64,000 bases of DNA. It comes from QQVM01 sp964544885 (GTDB taxonomy: Bacteria; Bacteroidota; Bacteroidia; AKYH767-A; 2013-40CM-41-45). The notes beneath the pieces were generated by a model. The model was given only the letters and a program-made list of their open reading frames with translations. It had not been told where the DNA came from and searched no databases. Position 1 is the stretch's first letter; each line of letters starts with the position of its first letter. The position numbers were made by a program, and so were the translations under genes. The stretch is taken from NCBI GenBank assembly GCA_964544885.1, contig CAZJDX010000014.1, forward strand, positions 22,457 through 86,456. The letters run 5' to 3'. Of the stretch, positions 53,701-62,448 are shown one piece after another.

Positions 53701-55963
53701 TTCAACGGTAAGTGGTTTAGCCGCCGGCACCTATGCTGTGACGGTGAGCGACAACCATGGCTGCACTTCCACAGCCAGTATCCTTGTGACAGAGCCCGGA
53801 CCGATACAACTGACGACTTCTTCAAACCCGGCATCCTGTTCAACGGTAGGAAATGGAAGCGCAACCATCAGTGCTTCCGGAGGAACCGGCACTTTCAGTT
53901 ACCAGTGGTCTCCATCAGGCGGAACAAATGCGGTAGCGCCCGGTCTGGTTCCCGGCACATACCATGTAATGGTCACGGATGTCAACGGCTGCACCTCCGA
54001 TACAAGTGTAATTGTGAACAGCATTGGCGGACCACAGATTTCACCAGTCTCGATAAACGATGTTTCCTGCTTCGGAGGAAATGACGGATCCGCGCTGATC
54101 GCGGTGAATTCCGGCACAGCCCCATATACCATTCAATGGTCGCCTTCAGTCAGCAGCGGGACCAACGCAACAAACCTGGTCGCCGGAACCTATACGGTAA
54201 GCGTTAGTGATAACAACGGCTGCCTGGCAACTCATCAACTCGTAATAACACAGCCGGATCAGCTCGCGTCATCTTTCCTGAAGAACGATGTATCTTGTTT
54301 CGGACAAAACACCGGATCAATCGAAGTGAGGGCGGCAGGTGGAACACAACCATATACTTACAGCTGGACTCCGAACCTCGGAGGAACCTCTCATCCGCTT
54401 AACCTTCCGGCAGGCAATTACACCGTGATGATCACTGATGGCAATTCCTGCACCAATTCCATTTCCATTAACATCACAGAGCCGGCAGCACTCAGCGCAC
54501 AGGTATCGGTCAGCGACCTGAATTGTCATGGCGACAGCAGCGGCGCAATTTCCGTACTTGCAAGCGGGGGTACACCTTCCTATTCTTATGTATGGTCGCC
54601 CGGCGGATCAACAGGTGCAGCACTGAACGGAATCGGAGGAGGTACATACCAGGTCAGGGTTACCGACAACCTGGGATGTACTTTCAGCTTAACCGCTTTG
54701 GTTACAGAACCAGACCCGCTTCTCCTGCGCATTGATCCTGTAAACACAATTTGTATCGGACAGTCTGCAGGCTTGCACGCTCAGCTTTCAGGGGGTGTTC
54801 CACCTTACACCTACCTGTGGAATACCGGCCTGAGCGATTCTTCAATTTCCGTGAATCCAACCGATACAAGCATTTATTCACTGCAGGCATGGGATGCCAA
54901 TGCTTGTCCCAGTGCTACTGTAAGCACGCTTGTTCCTGTATTTCCTCCCTTGAATGTTCTGGCATCAGGAGTACAGGTCATCTGTGAGGGCGATGTGACT
55001 TATGTGAGTGCCCTTGCTTCCGGCGGTAACGGCGGACCCTACACCTATTCCTGGAATCAGCAGGCAGCTTCAGGAGATTCCATATCCGTATTCCCCGAAC
55101 AGGATTCTCTATTCATCGTCTTTGTATCGGACGGTTGCGGCACGCCTTCCGCCAGTGATTCGACTTATGTTTTGGTTCACCCTTTGCCTGATGTGGTATT
55201 CCTTCCTCATTTTATTGAAGGCTGCACCCCGGTGAACGCGGTTTTCCAGAATTTGTCTGAAGCGCCTGCAGCTACTGCCTATCTCTGGTCATTCGGCAAT
55301 GGACAATATACTTCAGAAAAAGATCCTGTTCATTTATATACTGAACCCGGACTGTATGATGTCAGCCTGAGTGTGACCAGTCCTGAAGGCTGTGAAGCAT
55401 CGCTCATCATTCCTGATGCTGTCAGGGTATACGCCTATCCAAGCGCCGCTTTTAGTCAGAGCGCTCATGAAACAAGTGTACTGAATCCGGGAATAAGTTT
55501 CTACGATGAGAGTGAAAACGCAGTTTATATTGAGTGGGATTTTGGAGACGGAAGTCCGCCTTCATTTGAACAAAATCCTCATCATGAATTTCCCGATTCA
55601 GGAACCTATGTGATCAGGCAGATAGTCAGCGGTGCCGGCGGTTGTTTCGATACCATTTACAGCACCGTCAGAGTTGAAATGGAATTTATCATCCATGTTC
55701 CGAATGCATTCAGTCCGAATGGAGATGGAATCAATGACGGATTCATTGCTAAAGGGATCGGTTACAGCGAATACAGCATGTGGATCCTTGACCGATGGGG
55801 CACTAAAATATTCAACTCCAATGACAGGGAAAAACCATGGGACGGAACATTTTTCAATAATGGAAATCAATGCCAGGCTGATGTTTACGAGTGGGTGCTG
55901 GATGTGCTGGATTACAAAGGCAAGACACACCGACTCATCGGTCATGTAACTCTTATACGCTAA
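50792..55963 (+). CDS. Giant PKD/SprB-repeat surface protein with type B T9SS domain
   Basis: A 1723-residue exported protein. After a signal peptide is the Bacteroidota N-terminal module SHSMGSDLTYRCLGGNQYEL (residues about 36-80), followed by a Cys-rich region. Two PKD domains lie near residues 465-620 (TWNFGDGNTT, SWDFGDASGAS) and one Ig/PKD-like unit near 630-700. Seven SprB repeats begin near residues 783, 857, 933, 1009, 1087, 1163 and 1239 (CxG...GSAxVxxSGGxPxYxYxW), spaced about 76 residues. Two further PKD units lie near 1470-1620. The last 90 residues are the type B sorting domain (HVPNAFSPNGDGINDGF, WILDRWGTKIFNS, YEWVLDVLDYKGK). This architecture matches SprB-like adhesins in gliding or biofilm. 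It probably needs the T9SS PorU/V or SprF-type partner, none being adjacent. Confidence 0.93.
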   Translation: MKPCISTVYSRIRKGILHALIPFLTLAGAGNEVQASHSMGSDLTYRCLGGNQYELTLSFYRDCAGIPADSFAWINITSSCFPSGSVTLQLVPGTGQEITPLCPSQVSTCNGGTFTGVQEYVYKGIVNLPGPCADWSFDYYLCCRNMAITNLDFPASTSMYVFATLNNLVANCNNSPTFSNRPVPFVCMGQQYCYNHGAFDPDGDSLVYTLMTPMDSPNFPVQYSTSFSATNPLTSIPALSFNPVTGDICMTPVNPEVTVMAVLVQEYRNGVLIGSVERDIQITVISCTNQLPVVSGINGTNNFTASVCAGNQLCFNISSADNDASQNTFINWDESIPGATFTITPGPRQSARFCWTPGQADLGSTRCFTVTIQDDNCPFLGSQVFSYCINVSGISADAGPDLSVGCNSNATVTATASGGSGTYNYNWNNGLSGPALTGGPGTYIVTVSDGSCSDKDTVQILAGPNTPTAAFSMTYDCSGLNVQFTNQSTIAGGSISAYTWNFGDGNTTSSISPSHTYSSTGNYQVMLIAQGTGGCMDTVVQTLNLTNDQPLADFSLHNACVGDQVNFTDQSSSISALTVFSWDFGDASGASISNPGHTYLNPGTYQVKLYIENANACADSITKQLTVYPLPTASAGNDLSLCEGDTVQLNGNGGISQTWNPGNQAGASISISPLSSITYTLSVSDINGCIGEDLISLTVNPRPVLNPMPDQDICVGESATLIPNPSGASSLSWMPGGSTGSQLSVSPLIHTTYYLTATSNAGCISRDTVSVFVNTLPVLSLNATDAACSGAQDGEAEVQVLSGASPYQYNWTPSGGISALAGGLGAGTYSVTVTDSKGCSETGSVVISEPQPIVISESTTSASCFGSVDGSATVSVSGGIPGYNYTWNTGGSTSASLSGIAAGNYMVTVQDANGCTESKSIFVAEPSAISLLSTSSGALCHGTNTGSAGVIASGGTPSYTYNWTGLSSTSSTVSGLAAGTYAVTVSDNHGCTSTASILVTEPGPIQLTTSSNPASCSTVGNGSATISASGGTGTFSYQWSPSGGTNAVAPGLVPGTYHVMVTDVNGCTSDTSVIVNSIGGPQISPVSINDVSCFGGNDGSALIAVNSGTAPYTIQWSPSVSSGTNATNLVAGTYTVSVSDNNGCLATHQLVITQPDQLASSFLKNDVSCFGQNTGSIEVRAAGGTQPYTYSWTPNLGGTSHPLNLPAGNYTVMITDGNSCTNSISINITEPAALSAQVSVSDLNCHGDSSGAISVLASGGTPSYSYVWSPGGSTGAALNGIGGGTYQVRVTDNLGCTFSLTALVTEPDPLLLRIDPVNTICIGQSAGLHAQLSGGVPPYTYLWNTGLSDSSISVNPTDTSIYSLQAWDANACPSATVSTLVPVFPPLNVLASGVQVICEGDVTYVSALASGGNGGPYTYSWNQQAASGDSISVFPEQDSLFIVFVSDGCGTPSASDSTYVLVHPLPDVVFLPHFIEGCTPVNAVFQNLSEAPAATAYLWSFGNGQYTSEKDPVHLYTEPGLYDVSLSVTSPEGCEASLIIPDAVRVYAYPSAAFSQSAHETSVLNPGISFYDESENAVYIEWDFGDGSPPSFEQNPHHEFPDSGTYVIRQIVSGAGGCFDTIYSTVRVEMEFIIHVPNAFSPNGDGINDGFIAKGIGYSEYSMWILDRWGTKIFNSNDREKPWDGTFFNNGNQCQADVYEWVLDVLDYKGKTHRLIGHVTLIR
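53136..54720 (+). repeat. Seven tandem SprB-type repeats (about 228 bp each)
   Basis: Within the 1723-residue surface-protein gene, seven units start near 53140, 53360, 53590, 53818, 54052, 54280 and 54508, almost exactly 228 bp apart. They share a Cys-x-G/H-G start, a GGTPxYxYxW middle and a CTxxxxxxVxEP end at the protein level but have diverged at DNA level, so they are old rather than recently duplicated. Confidence 0.8.
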
Positions 55964-56050
55964 ATATCGGATCCTGTCAACTGCTCATGAGAGGAAATCA
56001 GCAAATGATTGCCAACCGTGTCAGGCCTTGAAGTGGCTGATGCCTGGAAT

Positions 56051-56884
56051 TCAAAAGACCACACCTACCGTTACACCCCCGTTCAGCACCAACGGAAATT
56101 TTTTTCCAAAGTAGGCATGTGAATGCGTATAGTTAAGATCTATATTATTCCGGTCATAGGTGGAAGTCGGGTCATAAGTCGAATACTGAAGACCGTAACC
56201 TAAGCCGGCATAGTAGTCAAGCGTGATGAGATCCCGGATGATATATTGGTTGCCGAAGTTCACGCATAAGGCATAGTTGGTATAATTGATCCTGCCCTTA
56301 TCACCGAACAACTCAAACTGACTGTATATCAGTTCCGGTTTGACGTATTTCCCAACCAATGGATGATTGTAGCGGAGACCTCTTGAAATACTCTGAGTTG
56401 TCCATACAAATTTTAATCCTGCCTTGATCAGGAAACCTTCGGCGTAATCAATCCCTTCCGTGATCCTGAAACCGATCACGGCTCCTTTCAGGTCGGCGTT
56501 CAGCCCTTCCTTCAGGGACCGTTCATAACCGATCGTAAAGTGATTCAGCAGTGGTGATATAAAATCCACTTTGATCACGTTCAATGGAGGTCTGATCAGA
56601 AGATCAGGTGAAACGTAATAACTGTCATAGATGATTTCCAGTTCTGATCCATTCTCATAGATGATCCTTGCCACCTGATTCTTGTAAATTTCCAAAATCG
56701 GACCGGACTTCATTCCGTAGCGGCGAAATCGAATTTTATCAGCGGTCATCTCGACAACCTTTGACAAAATAGTGTCTTTATTGGTTCTGATGATCCTGTC
56801 CTGAGCAAGCACAGATTCCATATCCTGAAGGAAGGCAATCAGGGTGAAAGCAATAAGGACAAAGAATCTGTTTCCCGGATTCAT
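56051..56884 (-). CDS. Exported beta-barrel-like protein, uncharacterised
   Basis: A 277-residue protein with a signal peptide (NRFFVLIAFTLIAFLQDMESVLAQ). Residues about 28-85 form a small beta domain (RIIRTNKDTILSKVVEMTADKIRFRRY then VARIIYENGSE). The remainder is rich in alternating aromatic strands (FTIGYERSL, LDYYAGLGYGLQYS, LVLNGGVTVGVVF) and ends in Phe, as expected for an outer-membrane beta-barrel. No homologous function is recognised. The N-terminal domain resembles that of the TonB-C-like protein at 22623. It stands alone between the giant surface protein and the CvfB-like gene, 45 bp after the latter. Confidence 0.65.
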   Translation of the reverse strand: MNPGNRFFVLIAFTLIAFLQDMESVLAQDRIIRTNKDTILSKVVEMTADKIRFRRYGMKSGPILEIYKNQVARIIYENGSELEIIYDSYYVSPDLLIRPPLNVIKVDFISPLLNHFTIGYERSLKEGLNADLKGAVIGFRITEGIDYAEGFLIKAGLKFVWTTQSISRGLRYNHPLVGKYVKPELIYSQFELFGDKGRINYTNYALCVNFGNQYIIRDLITLDYYAGLGYGLQYSTYDPTSTYDRNNIDLNYTHSHAYFGKKFPLVLNGGVTVGVVF

Positions 56885-56928
56885 AAGGAAGCCAAGATAA
56901 AAAATACTTCTTGCAAATGCTCAGGACT

Positions 56929-57780
56929 TCAAGCGTCAAATGTATGATCCTCTGATCCTGTCAGGCTTATCTCATAATCCTTGATCATAATGATTTTATC
57001 CTTAAAAAGCCCGCCAATAGCCTGTTTAAAGGTCTTCTTACTCATTTTTAAAAGTCTGTGAATTTCTTCCGGCGAACTCTTATCACCCAGTTTTAAAGAA
57101 CCGGAATTTTCCCTCAGCAAGTTGAGTATTGCATATTTTGACTCTTCAATATGTCCATAACCTTTCTGCCTCAGCCTCAGGTCTACTTTTCCGTCAGGCC
57201 TGACCATCCGGACATATGCTCTCCTCACATCTCCCGGACTGAGATCTTCAAACACTTCATTGTCATAAAGCATTCCTTCCATGGCATTATTGATGATGGC
57301 CCTGTATCCAAGATCCGTACGTTCAGCAATCATCAATTCAACTTCCTCCCCCTCCTTCAGGTCGCTTGTATCTTCAAGAAACCTGGACCAGCGGGCGCTT
57401 GCCGCGATTCGGTCCGAAAATCCGTCAAGAAAAATGTAAACGATTACCCTGTCACCTTTTGAAAGCGGTTTACGCTGCTCAGAAAGGGCAATGAAGAGAT
57501 CTTTATCTATACCCCAATCCAGAAATGCGCCAAACTCAGTCACCTCTTTCACCGTCAGGCAGGCAAACTGATCCAGGGTGGCATGTGGACGCAAGGTTGT
57601 GGCAATGGGCCTGTTCTCATTGTCAAGATACACGAATACCTCGAGTACATCACCTATTGCCAGCTTATCGCCGGCATATCGCAGAGGTAATAAGACTGTC
57701 TCTGCTCCATCTCCGAGATAATAACCGGCCGGACTTTTACTGATAACCTTCAGCTCATTGTACTTACCTGTTTCGATCAT
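56929..57780 (-). CDS. CvfB-like S1 RNA-binding protein
   Basis: The ATG at 57780 gives 283 residues beginning MIETGKYNELKVISKSPAGY; the open frame upstream to 57876 adds residues that do not fit the family. There are three S1-like OB modules, the second most evident (LTVKEVTEFGAFLDWGIDKDLFI), and a C-terminal winged-helix domain (KMSKKTFKQAIGGLFKDKIIMIKDYEISLT), as in CvfB, which regulates virulence gene expression in staphylococci by RNA binding. It is cytosolic. It is divergent from the ImmA/IrrE gene with 150 bp between them. Confidence 0.88.
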   Translation of the reverse strand: MIETGKYNELKVISKSPAGYYLGDGAETVLLPLRYAGDKLAIGDVLEVFVYLDNENRPIATTLRPHATLDQFACLTVKEVTEFGAFLDWGIDKDLFIALSEQRKPLSKGDRVIVYIFLDGFSDRIAASARWSRFLEDTSDLKEGEEVELMIAERTDLGYRAIINNAMEGMLYDNEVFEDLSPGDVRRAYVRMVRPDGKVDLRLRQKGYGHIEESKYAILNLLRENSGSLKLGDKSSPEEIHRLLKMSKKTFKQAIGGLFKDKIIMIKDYEISLTGSEDHTFDA

Positions 57781-57930
57781 ACTAAATCCAGTAAATAAAA
57801 ATGGAATGTCAATATTAGGAAAATAAAATGAAGGTCTGCGGATGATCCCAAATGCGAATGCCAGATCACTATACACTGATAAATACTAACTTTATGATCC
57901 CGGACATTCTTCCACTCTAAACATAACGCT

Positions 57931-59100
57931 ATGGGAAAGAAAGTGAAGGTCAACAAGGAAATCCTGAAGTGGGCCAGAACCTCCGCCAGGGTATCGCTGG
58001 AGAAAGCGGCCAGGACTGTTTCTAAGTCCTGCAAGGCTGACAGGATCAAAGAATGGGAATCTCCCGATGGAAAGGACTCCCCTACCGAAAGTCAATTGAA
58101 AAAGCTTGCCCGCCTGTATCGCCGGCCACGTGAAGTCTTCAACCTGCCTTATATACCCGCTGACTTTCCTAAGCTGAAAGATTTCAGAAAAGACAAGGAA
58201 GAACCGGATACGGGAACACTGTTCATCATGCGTGAAATCCAGGAAAAACAGGATTGGCTGAAAAATTTTAACCGGAAGAACAAAGCAAGGAAGCTTTCAT
58301 TCATAGGTAAGTATACTATCAAGTCGGATGCGGAAACGGTTGCCAGAGATATCCGGAAAACGCTGGGCATCAATATGGCAACAAATAGTCTGAAGCCACT
58401 CAAATACTGGATTGACAGGGCAGAAGAGATTGGAATCTATGTCGCCCTCAGCAGTAATTTTCATACCCGACTCAAACTGAACAGCGATGTATTCAAGGCC
58501 TTTGCCATAGCGGATTCCTTCGCGCCGTTCATCTTTCTGAACAGTGAGGATTGGGACGAAGGACAGCTCTTTACTTTCGCGCATGAACTTGCACACCTTT
58601 GGATCGGCGTATCAGGTATTTCAAATGACACCGGTTTGCTTACTGATACAGATGCATTGCACCCTGTGGAAAAATTCTGCAATGAGGTTGCCACTCGTGT
58701 ACTGATGCCAACTGAGGACCTCAGTTTATTTCTTCCCTCCTCCCCGGAGATCAGTTTCAAGCACATTGCCAAAGCCGGAAGAAAACTTGGACTCAGTCAC
58801 AAAAAGATAATTCTGCAAGCGGTAAAAACAGGCTTGATAGATTCCGCTTCCTCCGGCTCATTATTGAAGGAAGCTGATGAACGCTGGAAAGAATTTCTTG
58901 ATAAAGAAGCCAGAAAACCTAAGTCGAAAGGCGGACCCAATTATTACATCATGCAATTGCGAAGAAACAGCAGGGCATTTTCCAATATTGTGCTTGATTC
59001 CTATAAGAAAGGGAAACTCAGCGGACAGGATGCGGGCCGATTATTGAATATGCGTGAAGCGAACTTTGTAAAGTTCGAAAATTACGTTTTCAGGAAGTGA
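57931..59100 (+). CDS. ImmA/IrrE-family metallo-endopeptidase with N-terminal HTH
   Basis: A 389-residue protein. Residues about 5-60 look like an XRE-type helix-turn-helix (ARVSLEKAARTVSK, ESQLKKLARLYRRPREVFNLPY). The M78 peptidase domain has the zinc-binding HExxH at FTFAHELAHLWIG (about residues 224-230) and a downstream Glu in EKFCNEVATRVLMP as the likely third ligand, as in ImmA and IrrE. A C-terminal region of about 100 residues (GGPNYYIMQLRRNSRAFSNIV) is the extra helical part found in chromosomal COG2856 proteins. These proteases cleave repressors in mobile elements and DNA-damage responses. No repressor or mobile-element partner is adjacent. Confidence 0.88.
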   Translation: MGKKVKVNKEILKWARTSARVSLEKAARTVSKSCKADRIKEWESPDGKDSPTESQLKKLARLYRRPREVFNLPYIPADFPKLKDFRKDKEEPDTGTLFIMREIQEKQDWLKNFNRKNKARKLSFIGKYTIKSDAETVARDIRKTLGINMATNSLKPLKYWIDRAEEIGIYVALSSNFHTRLKLNSDVFKAFAIADSFAPFIFLNSEDWDEGQLFTFAHELAHLWIGVSGISNDTGLLTDTDALHPVEKFCNEVATRVLMPTEDLSLFLPSSPEISFKHIAKAGRKLGLSHKKIILQAVKTGLIDSASSGSLLKEADERWKEFLDKEARKPKSKGGPNYYIMQLRRNSRAFSNIVLDSYKKGKLSGQDAGRLLNMREANFVKFENYVFRK

Positions 59101-59126
59101 AATGAGTTTCATGCCATAACCTCATA

Positions 59127-60035
59127 CTATTCCGGAGCTAATGATTTGCGGTATCGCTCCGCTTCCGCATGCCGGCCCAACTTCGTGTAACTATCCATAA
59201 GAATTCCATAGACTTTTGGACTTGTATTGCCTGACTTTAACGCTTCATTTGCGTAATCTGCAGCCTGCTGGTATTTTCCCGCAAAGTCACTGACAGAGGT
59301 GAGGTTCGAAATCAGAGCGGCATCACTTTTATTATAATCATTAGCCTGATCCAGGTAAATCAATGCGCTGTCCAATTGGTTCCTGCTTACATACACACCG
59401 GAGAGGTTGTGCGACAGCACTCTCTTTTGATAAAATGGAAAGTAAGAAACAAAAGGACGATAAAATTATTGATCTTTTCTCAGGCCAGAAGTCAGCACTA
59501 CGCGGAATAAAGTATTTCCAGGAAGCAAATCCATATAATACGGCCAGCAATTCATCCCTGCTTTTCACGCTGGATACCACTTGGGTATGCACAGGATGAC
59601 AGGCGAATAAAAGGATAATGAAAGCGGAAATGAAAGGATGAATACCCGGAAAGAGCCGGAGTAAAATGCTGAATCCTGTTTGCAGAATCAGGATATAAAG
59701 CAAGATGTTGATAAAGTGCGAACCGGATGGGTCATTATTAAACATTTCCTTTTCGAGGCTAAAGGAGAGCAGCGTCAGAGGCCGGTAAGCTTATTCTCCG
59801 GTAGTATTGTTGAACATTCCCATGCTTCCATGAGTAAACAATTCAGGAATACCATCGAAGCCATTTTGTACCGATTTATGTTTTAAGCAGAAAATATCAT
59901 CATGAGAGTGAATTCATGCCTTACTGATGAACCATACATAAAAAACACCAGGACAATGAACAAGGTCCGAATCCGGAAGGTCTTGTACTTTCCGGTCCTG
60001 TCCTGAGTTTTCTTCCCGTGATTCCCGGATACCAC
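59127..60035 (-). pseudogene. Decayed TMTC-type membrane TPR protein
   Basis: Minus-strand remnants of one gene in three pieces. From about 60035 (a GTG; no ATG in frame) comes a first transmembrane segment (LFIVLVFFMYGSSVRHEF), then near 59903 the frame shifts by one base into DDIFCLKHKSVQNGFDGIPE. An in-frame TAA at 59791-59793 interrupts before YRPLTLLSFSLEKEMFNNDP. The frame then continues through transmembrane helices to LSKESAVA near 59430. There it joins, in another frame, a TPR block (DSALIYLDQANDYNKSDAAL) that ends at 59127. The family has more helices and TPRs between these parts, so several hundred residues appear deleted. It is nonfunctional. Confidence 0.8.
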
Positions 60036-60077
60036 TTTCTTCTTAGTGCGAATTCTAAAAGCTATTACTCCTGATCT

Positions 60078-61607
60078 TTATGGCAGCAGCAATTGCGCAC
60101 CGGGCCCCAGTGGTATTCCCAGTGCAAACCATATAACGAACAGTAAAGTCCAGACAATAAAAAATGCCACAGAATAAGGAAGCATGGTGGCTATGAGTGT
60201 TCCTATGCCCGCCCTGGGTTCGTACCTGGCGATGAAGGCGATGATCAGCGCGAAGTATGACATCATTGGCGAAATGATATTGGTTACACTGTCGCCTACC
60301 CTGTAAGCCGCCTGTACCAGTTCAGGTGAATAACCCAGCAGCATAAACATCGGAACAAATATGGGGGCCATGATAGCCCACTTCGCTGAAGCGCTTCCCA
60401 TAAACATATTCAGTAATGCGGCAATGATGATAAAGGAAATCAGCAAGGTATTGTGTCCCAATCCTGAACTCTTCAGAAACATGGCCCCTTTGACCGCAAC
60501 AATCTGCCCCAGGTTAGTCCAGTTAAAGAAGGCCACAAACTGAGCGGCAAAAAATACAAGTACTATGTATGATCCGAGCGTCTCCATGGATTTGCCCATT
60601 CCATTTACCACGTCATGGTCTGATTTGATCGTTTTGGCTCCGATCCCGTAGGCCAGTCCCGCTAGAAATCCTCCAAGAAAAATAAAGACGACTATTCCGC
60701 TGAGGAAAGGTGATTTCAGGATGGTTCCCGTTTTCAGGTCCCTCAAAAATCCATTCTCAGGCAGCAAACCAACAAGGATCACAGAGAAAAGCAGCAATGA
60801 AACCAGGGCTGCATAGATCAATCCCTTCTTTTCATCTTTTGAGAGTTCCTTTATTTCATCCGCTATAGCAGCCCCTTTGTATTCTCCCAATCTTGGTACC
60901 ACAATTTTTTCCGTGACCCAGGTACCTGTGGCGGCAATAAAAAAAGTAGATACGAATAAAAAGTAATAATTAGCTGCCGCACTGACTTCATATGATTTAT
61001 CTATTATGTGAGCAGCTTCCTGTGTCAGTCCGGCCAGCAAGGGATCAATCGTTCCTAAAAAAATATTTGCGCTATACCCTCCGGAAACTCCTGCGAAAGC
61101 CGCTGCAAGACCGGCAACCGGATGACGGCCGACGGCCAGGAAGATCATGGCAGATAATGGAACCAGTAATACATAACCGATCTCACTTGCCGTATTTGAC
61201 AAGACACCTGCAAAAACGACTACGAAAGTGAGCAGCCTTTTGGGCGCTTTGATCACAATCAGACGTAGTGTTGTACCGATAAGTCCACTGCGCTCTGCAA
61301 CAGCAATGCCCAACAACGAGACCAGTACGGTACCCAGCGGTGCAAAAGAAGTGAAGTTAGTTATCAGATTGCCTATAATCCTGTGTAAACCTTCTACATT
61401 CATCAAACTCACCGGGCGGATCACTTTTTCCGTTCCGGGAAGGATGACCGATATATCAAAACGCGAAACCACCCAGGAAAGCACGATAACTCCGAATGCG
61501 AAAAGGGCGAAAAGGGTTGTTGGATGCGGTAATTTATTTCCGACCTTTTCTATTCCGGCAAGTGCTTTATCAATGATGACTTTAGAATTAATGGAAGGTC
61601 GTTTCAT
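60078..61607 (-). CDS. AbgT-family transporter
   Basis: A 509-residue polytopic inner-membrane protein. N-terminal KVGNKLPHPTTLFALFAFGV, then LVSLLGIAVAERSGLIG, SNTASEIGYVLLVPLSAMIF and GGYSANIFLGTIDPLLAGLTQ are AbgT-family blocks, and NMFMGSASAKWAIMAPIFVPMF lies in the second half with the conserved Asn/Ser-rich re-entrant region. AbgT takes up p-aminobenzoyl-glutamate, whereas other members (MtrF, YdaH) export antimetabolite drugs by proton antiport, so direction is uncertain. It is monocistronic and the TMTC pseudogene follows it closely on the same strand. Confidence 0.92.
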   Translation of the reverse strand: MKRPSINSKVIIDKALAGIEKVGNKLPHPTTLFALFAFGVIVLSWVVSRFDISVILPGTEKVIRPVSLMNVEGLHRIIGNLITNFTSFAPLGTVLVSLLGIAVAERSGLIGTTLRLIVIKAPKRLLTFVVVFAGVLSNTASEIGYVLLVPLSAMIFLAVGRHPVAGLAAAFAGVSGGYSANIFLGTIDPLLAGLTQEAAHIIDKSYEVSAAANYYFLFVSTFFIAATGTWVTEKIVVPRLGEYKGAAIADEIKELSKDEKKGLIYAALVSLLLFSVILVGLLPENGFLRDLKTGTILKSPFLSGIVVFIFLGGFLAGLAYGIGAKTIKSDHDVVNGMGKSMETLGSYIVLVFFAAQFVAFFNWTNLGQIVAVKGAMFLKSSGLGHNTLLISFIIIAALLNMFMGSASAKWAIMAPIFVPMFMLLGYSPELVQAAYRVGDSVTNIISPMMSYFALIIAFIARYEPRAGIGTLIATMLPYSVAFFIVWTLLFVIWFALGIPLGPGAQLLLP

Positions 61608-61797
61608 AGCTTAGGGTCTAAAGGAGGAGAAAATGGGAATTTATCGAAGTCAAGATAGGGAATTTCGCAATTAACAATCATAAATTTATGCGACATCCGG
61701 TTAAAACAGATCGCCGGTCAATTAAAGGTCCATTACCTGAAAATGATTTTGCCGCATTGCAGGTTTTTTATACATTTCCAATCTAAACTTTACAGCC

Positions 61798-62448
61798 ATG
61801 AAATACTCTCCCCGATTTCCCCTCACCGTATTCTTGCTTCTGATTTTCATAATCAGCTGTTCTAAAAAAGATGATCCGCAACCTGCTAGCGGCAGTAATA
61901 ATACTACGACATCGTTGACTATTGATTCACCTGTACAAGCTACTTTTAAAGCAGGTTCAAATCAAAAAAGCTGGATAAGCGACGGGGCAACTATAACTTC
62001 ATTCTTCGCCAACTCCAGCTCATTGAGTCCCTTTCCCGACTCCAGTACTTCCAAACTCGGTGCGGGAATCGAAAATACAAGTTCAGGAATTAATACTGAA
62101 TCGATCAGTTTTAAGATCGGAACATTCAAATTCCTCATTCCATCTGATTCCGCAGCTTTTTCACAATTTTTCGCACCGGCAAGCATTGCCTATTCAGCCA
62201 ATGCGGAAAATGGAGTAAGAATAGATTACGTGGATGAGAATGGAGAGATGTGGGCGACAGACGCCGGCAGCCAGAATCAGACAGGAAGCAGTTTTGTAAT
62301 CCAGGAGACAAAGGCATTTAGTTTATTCGGAGAAAAGTACATCCGTGTGAAAGCTGCTTATCATTGTAAACTGTACAATTTACTGAGTGGTGCATCGATG
62401 GATTTGACAGATGGAGTTTGCCTCATGATATTCTGGGCAGACTATTGA
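61798..62448 (+). CDS. Predicted lipoprotein, uncharacterised
   Basis: A 216-residue protein with a lipoprotein signal (FPLTVFLLLIFIISCSKKDDPQP, lipidated Cys at about residue 21) and a Ser/Thr-rich spacer (ASGSNNTTTSL). The remaining 160 residues are beta-rich without a recognised motif; this is a common pattern in Bacteroidota (DUF6252-like), but a family cannot be assigned. It is on the plus strand, divergent from AbgT across 190 bp, and is followed by the degraded region starting at 62549. Confidence 0.65.
   Translation: MKYSPRFPLTVFLLLIFIISCSKKDDPQPASGSNNTTTSLTIDSPVQATFKAGSNQKSWISDGATITSFFANSSSLSPFPDSSTSKLGAGIENTSSGINTESISFKIGTFKFLIPSDSAAFSQFFAPASIAYSANAENGVRIDYVDENGEMWATDAGSQNQTGSSFVIQETKAFSLFGEKYIRVKAAYHCKLYNLLSGASMDLTDGVCLMIFWADY

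Noticed and set aside
59127..59420. Separate small TPR protein gene
   Set aside because: The frame fits as the C-terminal end of the decayed TMTC-like gene; the start codon is only the first ATG after the deletion join.
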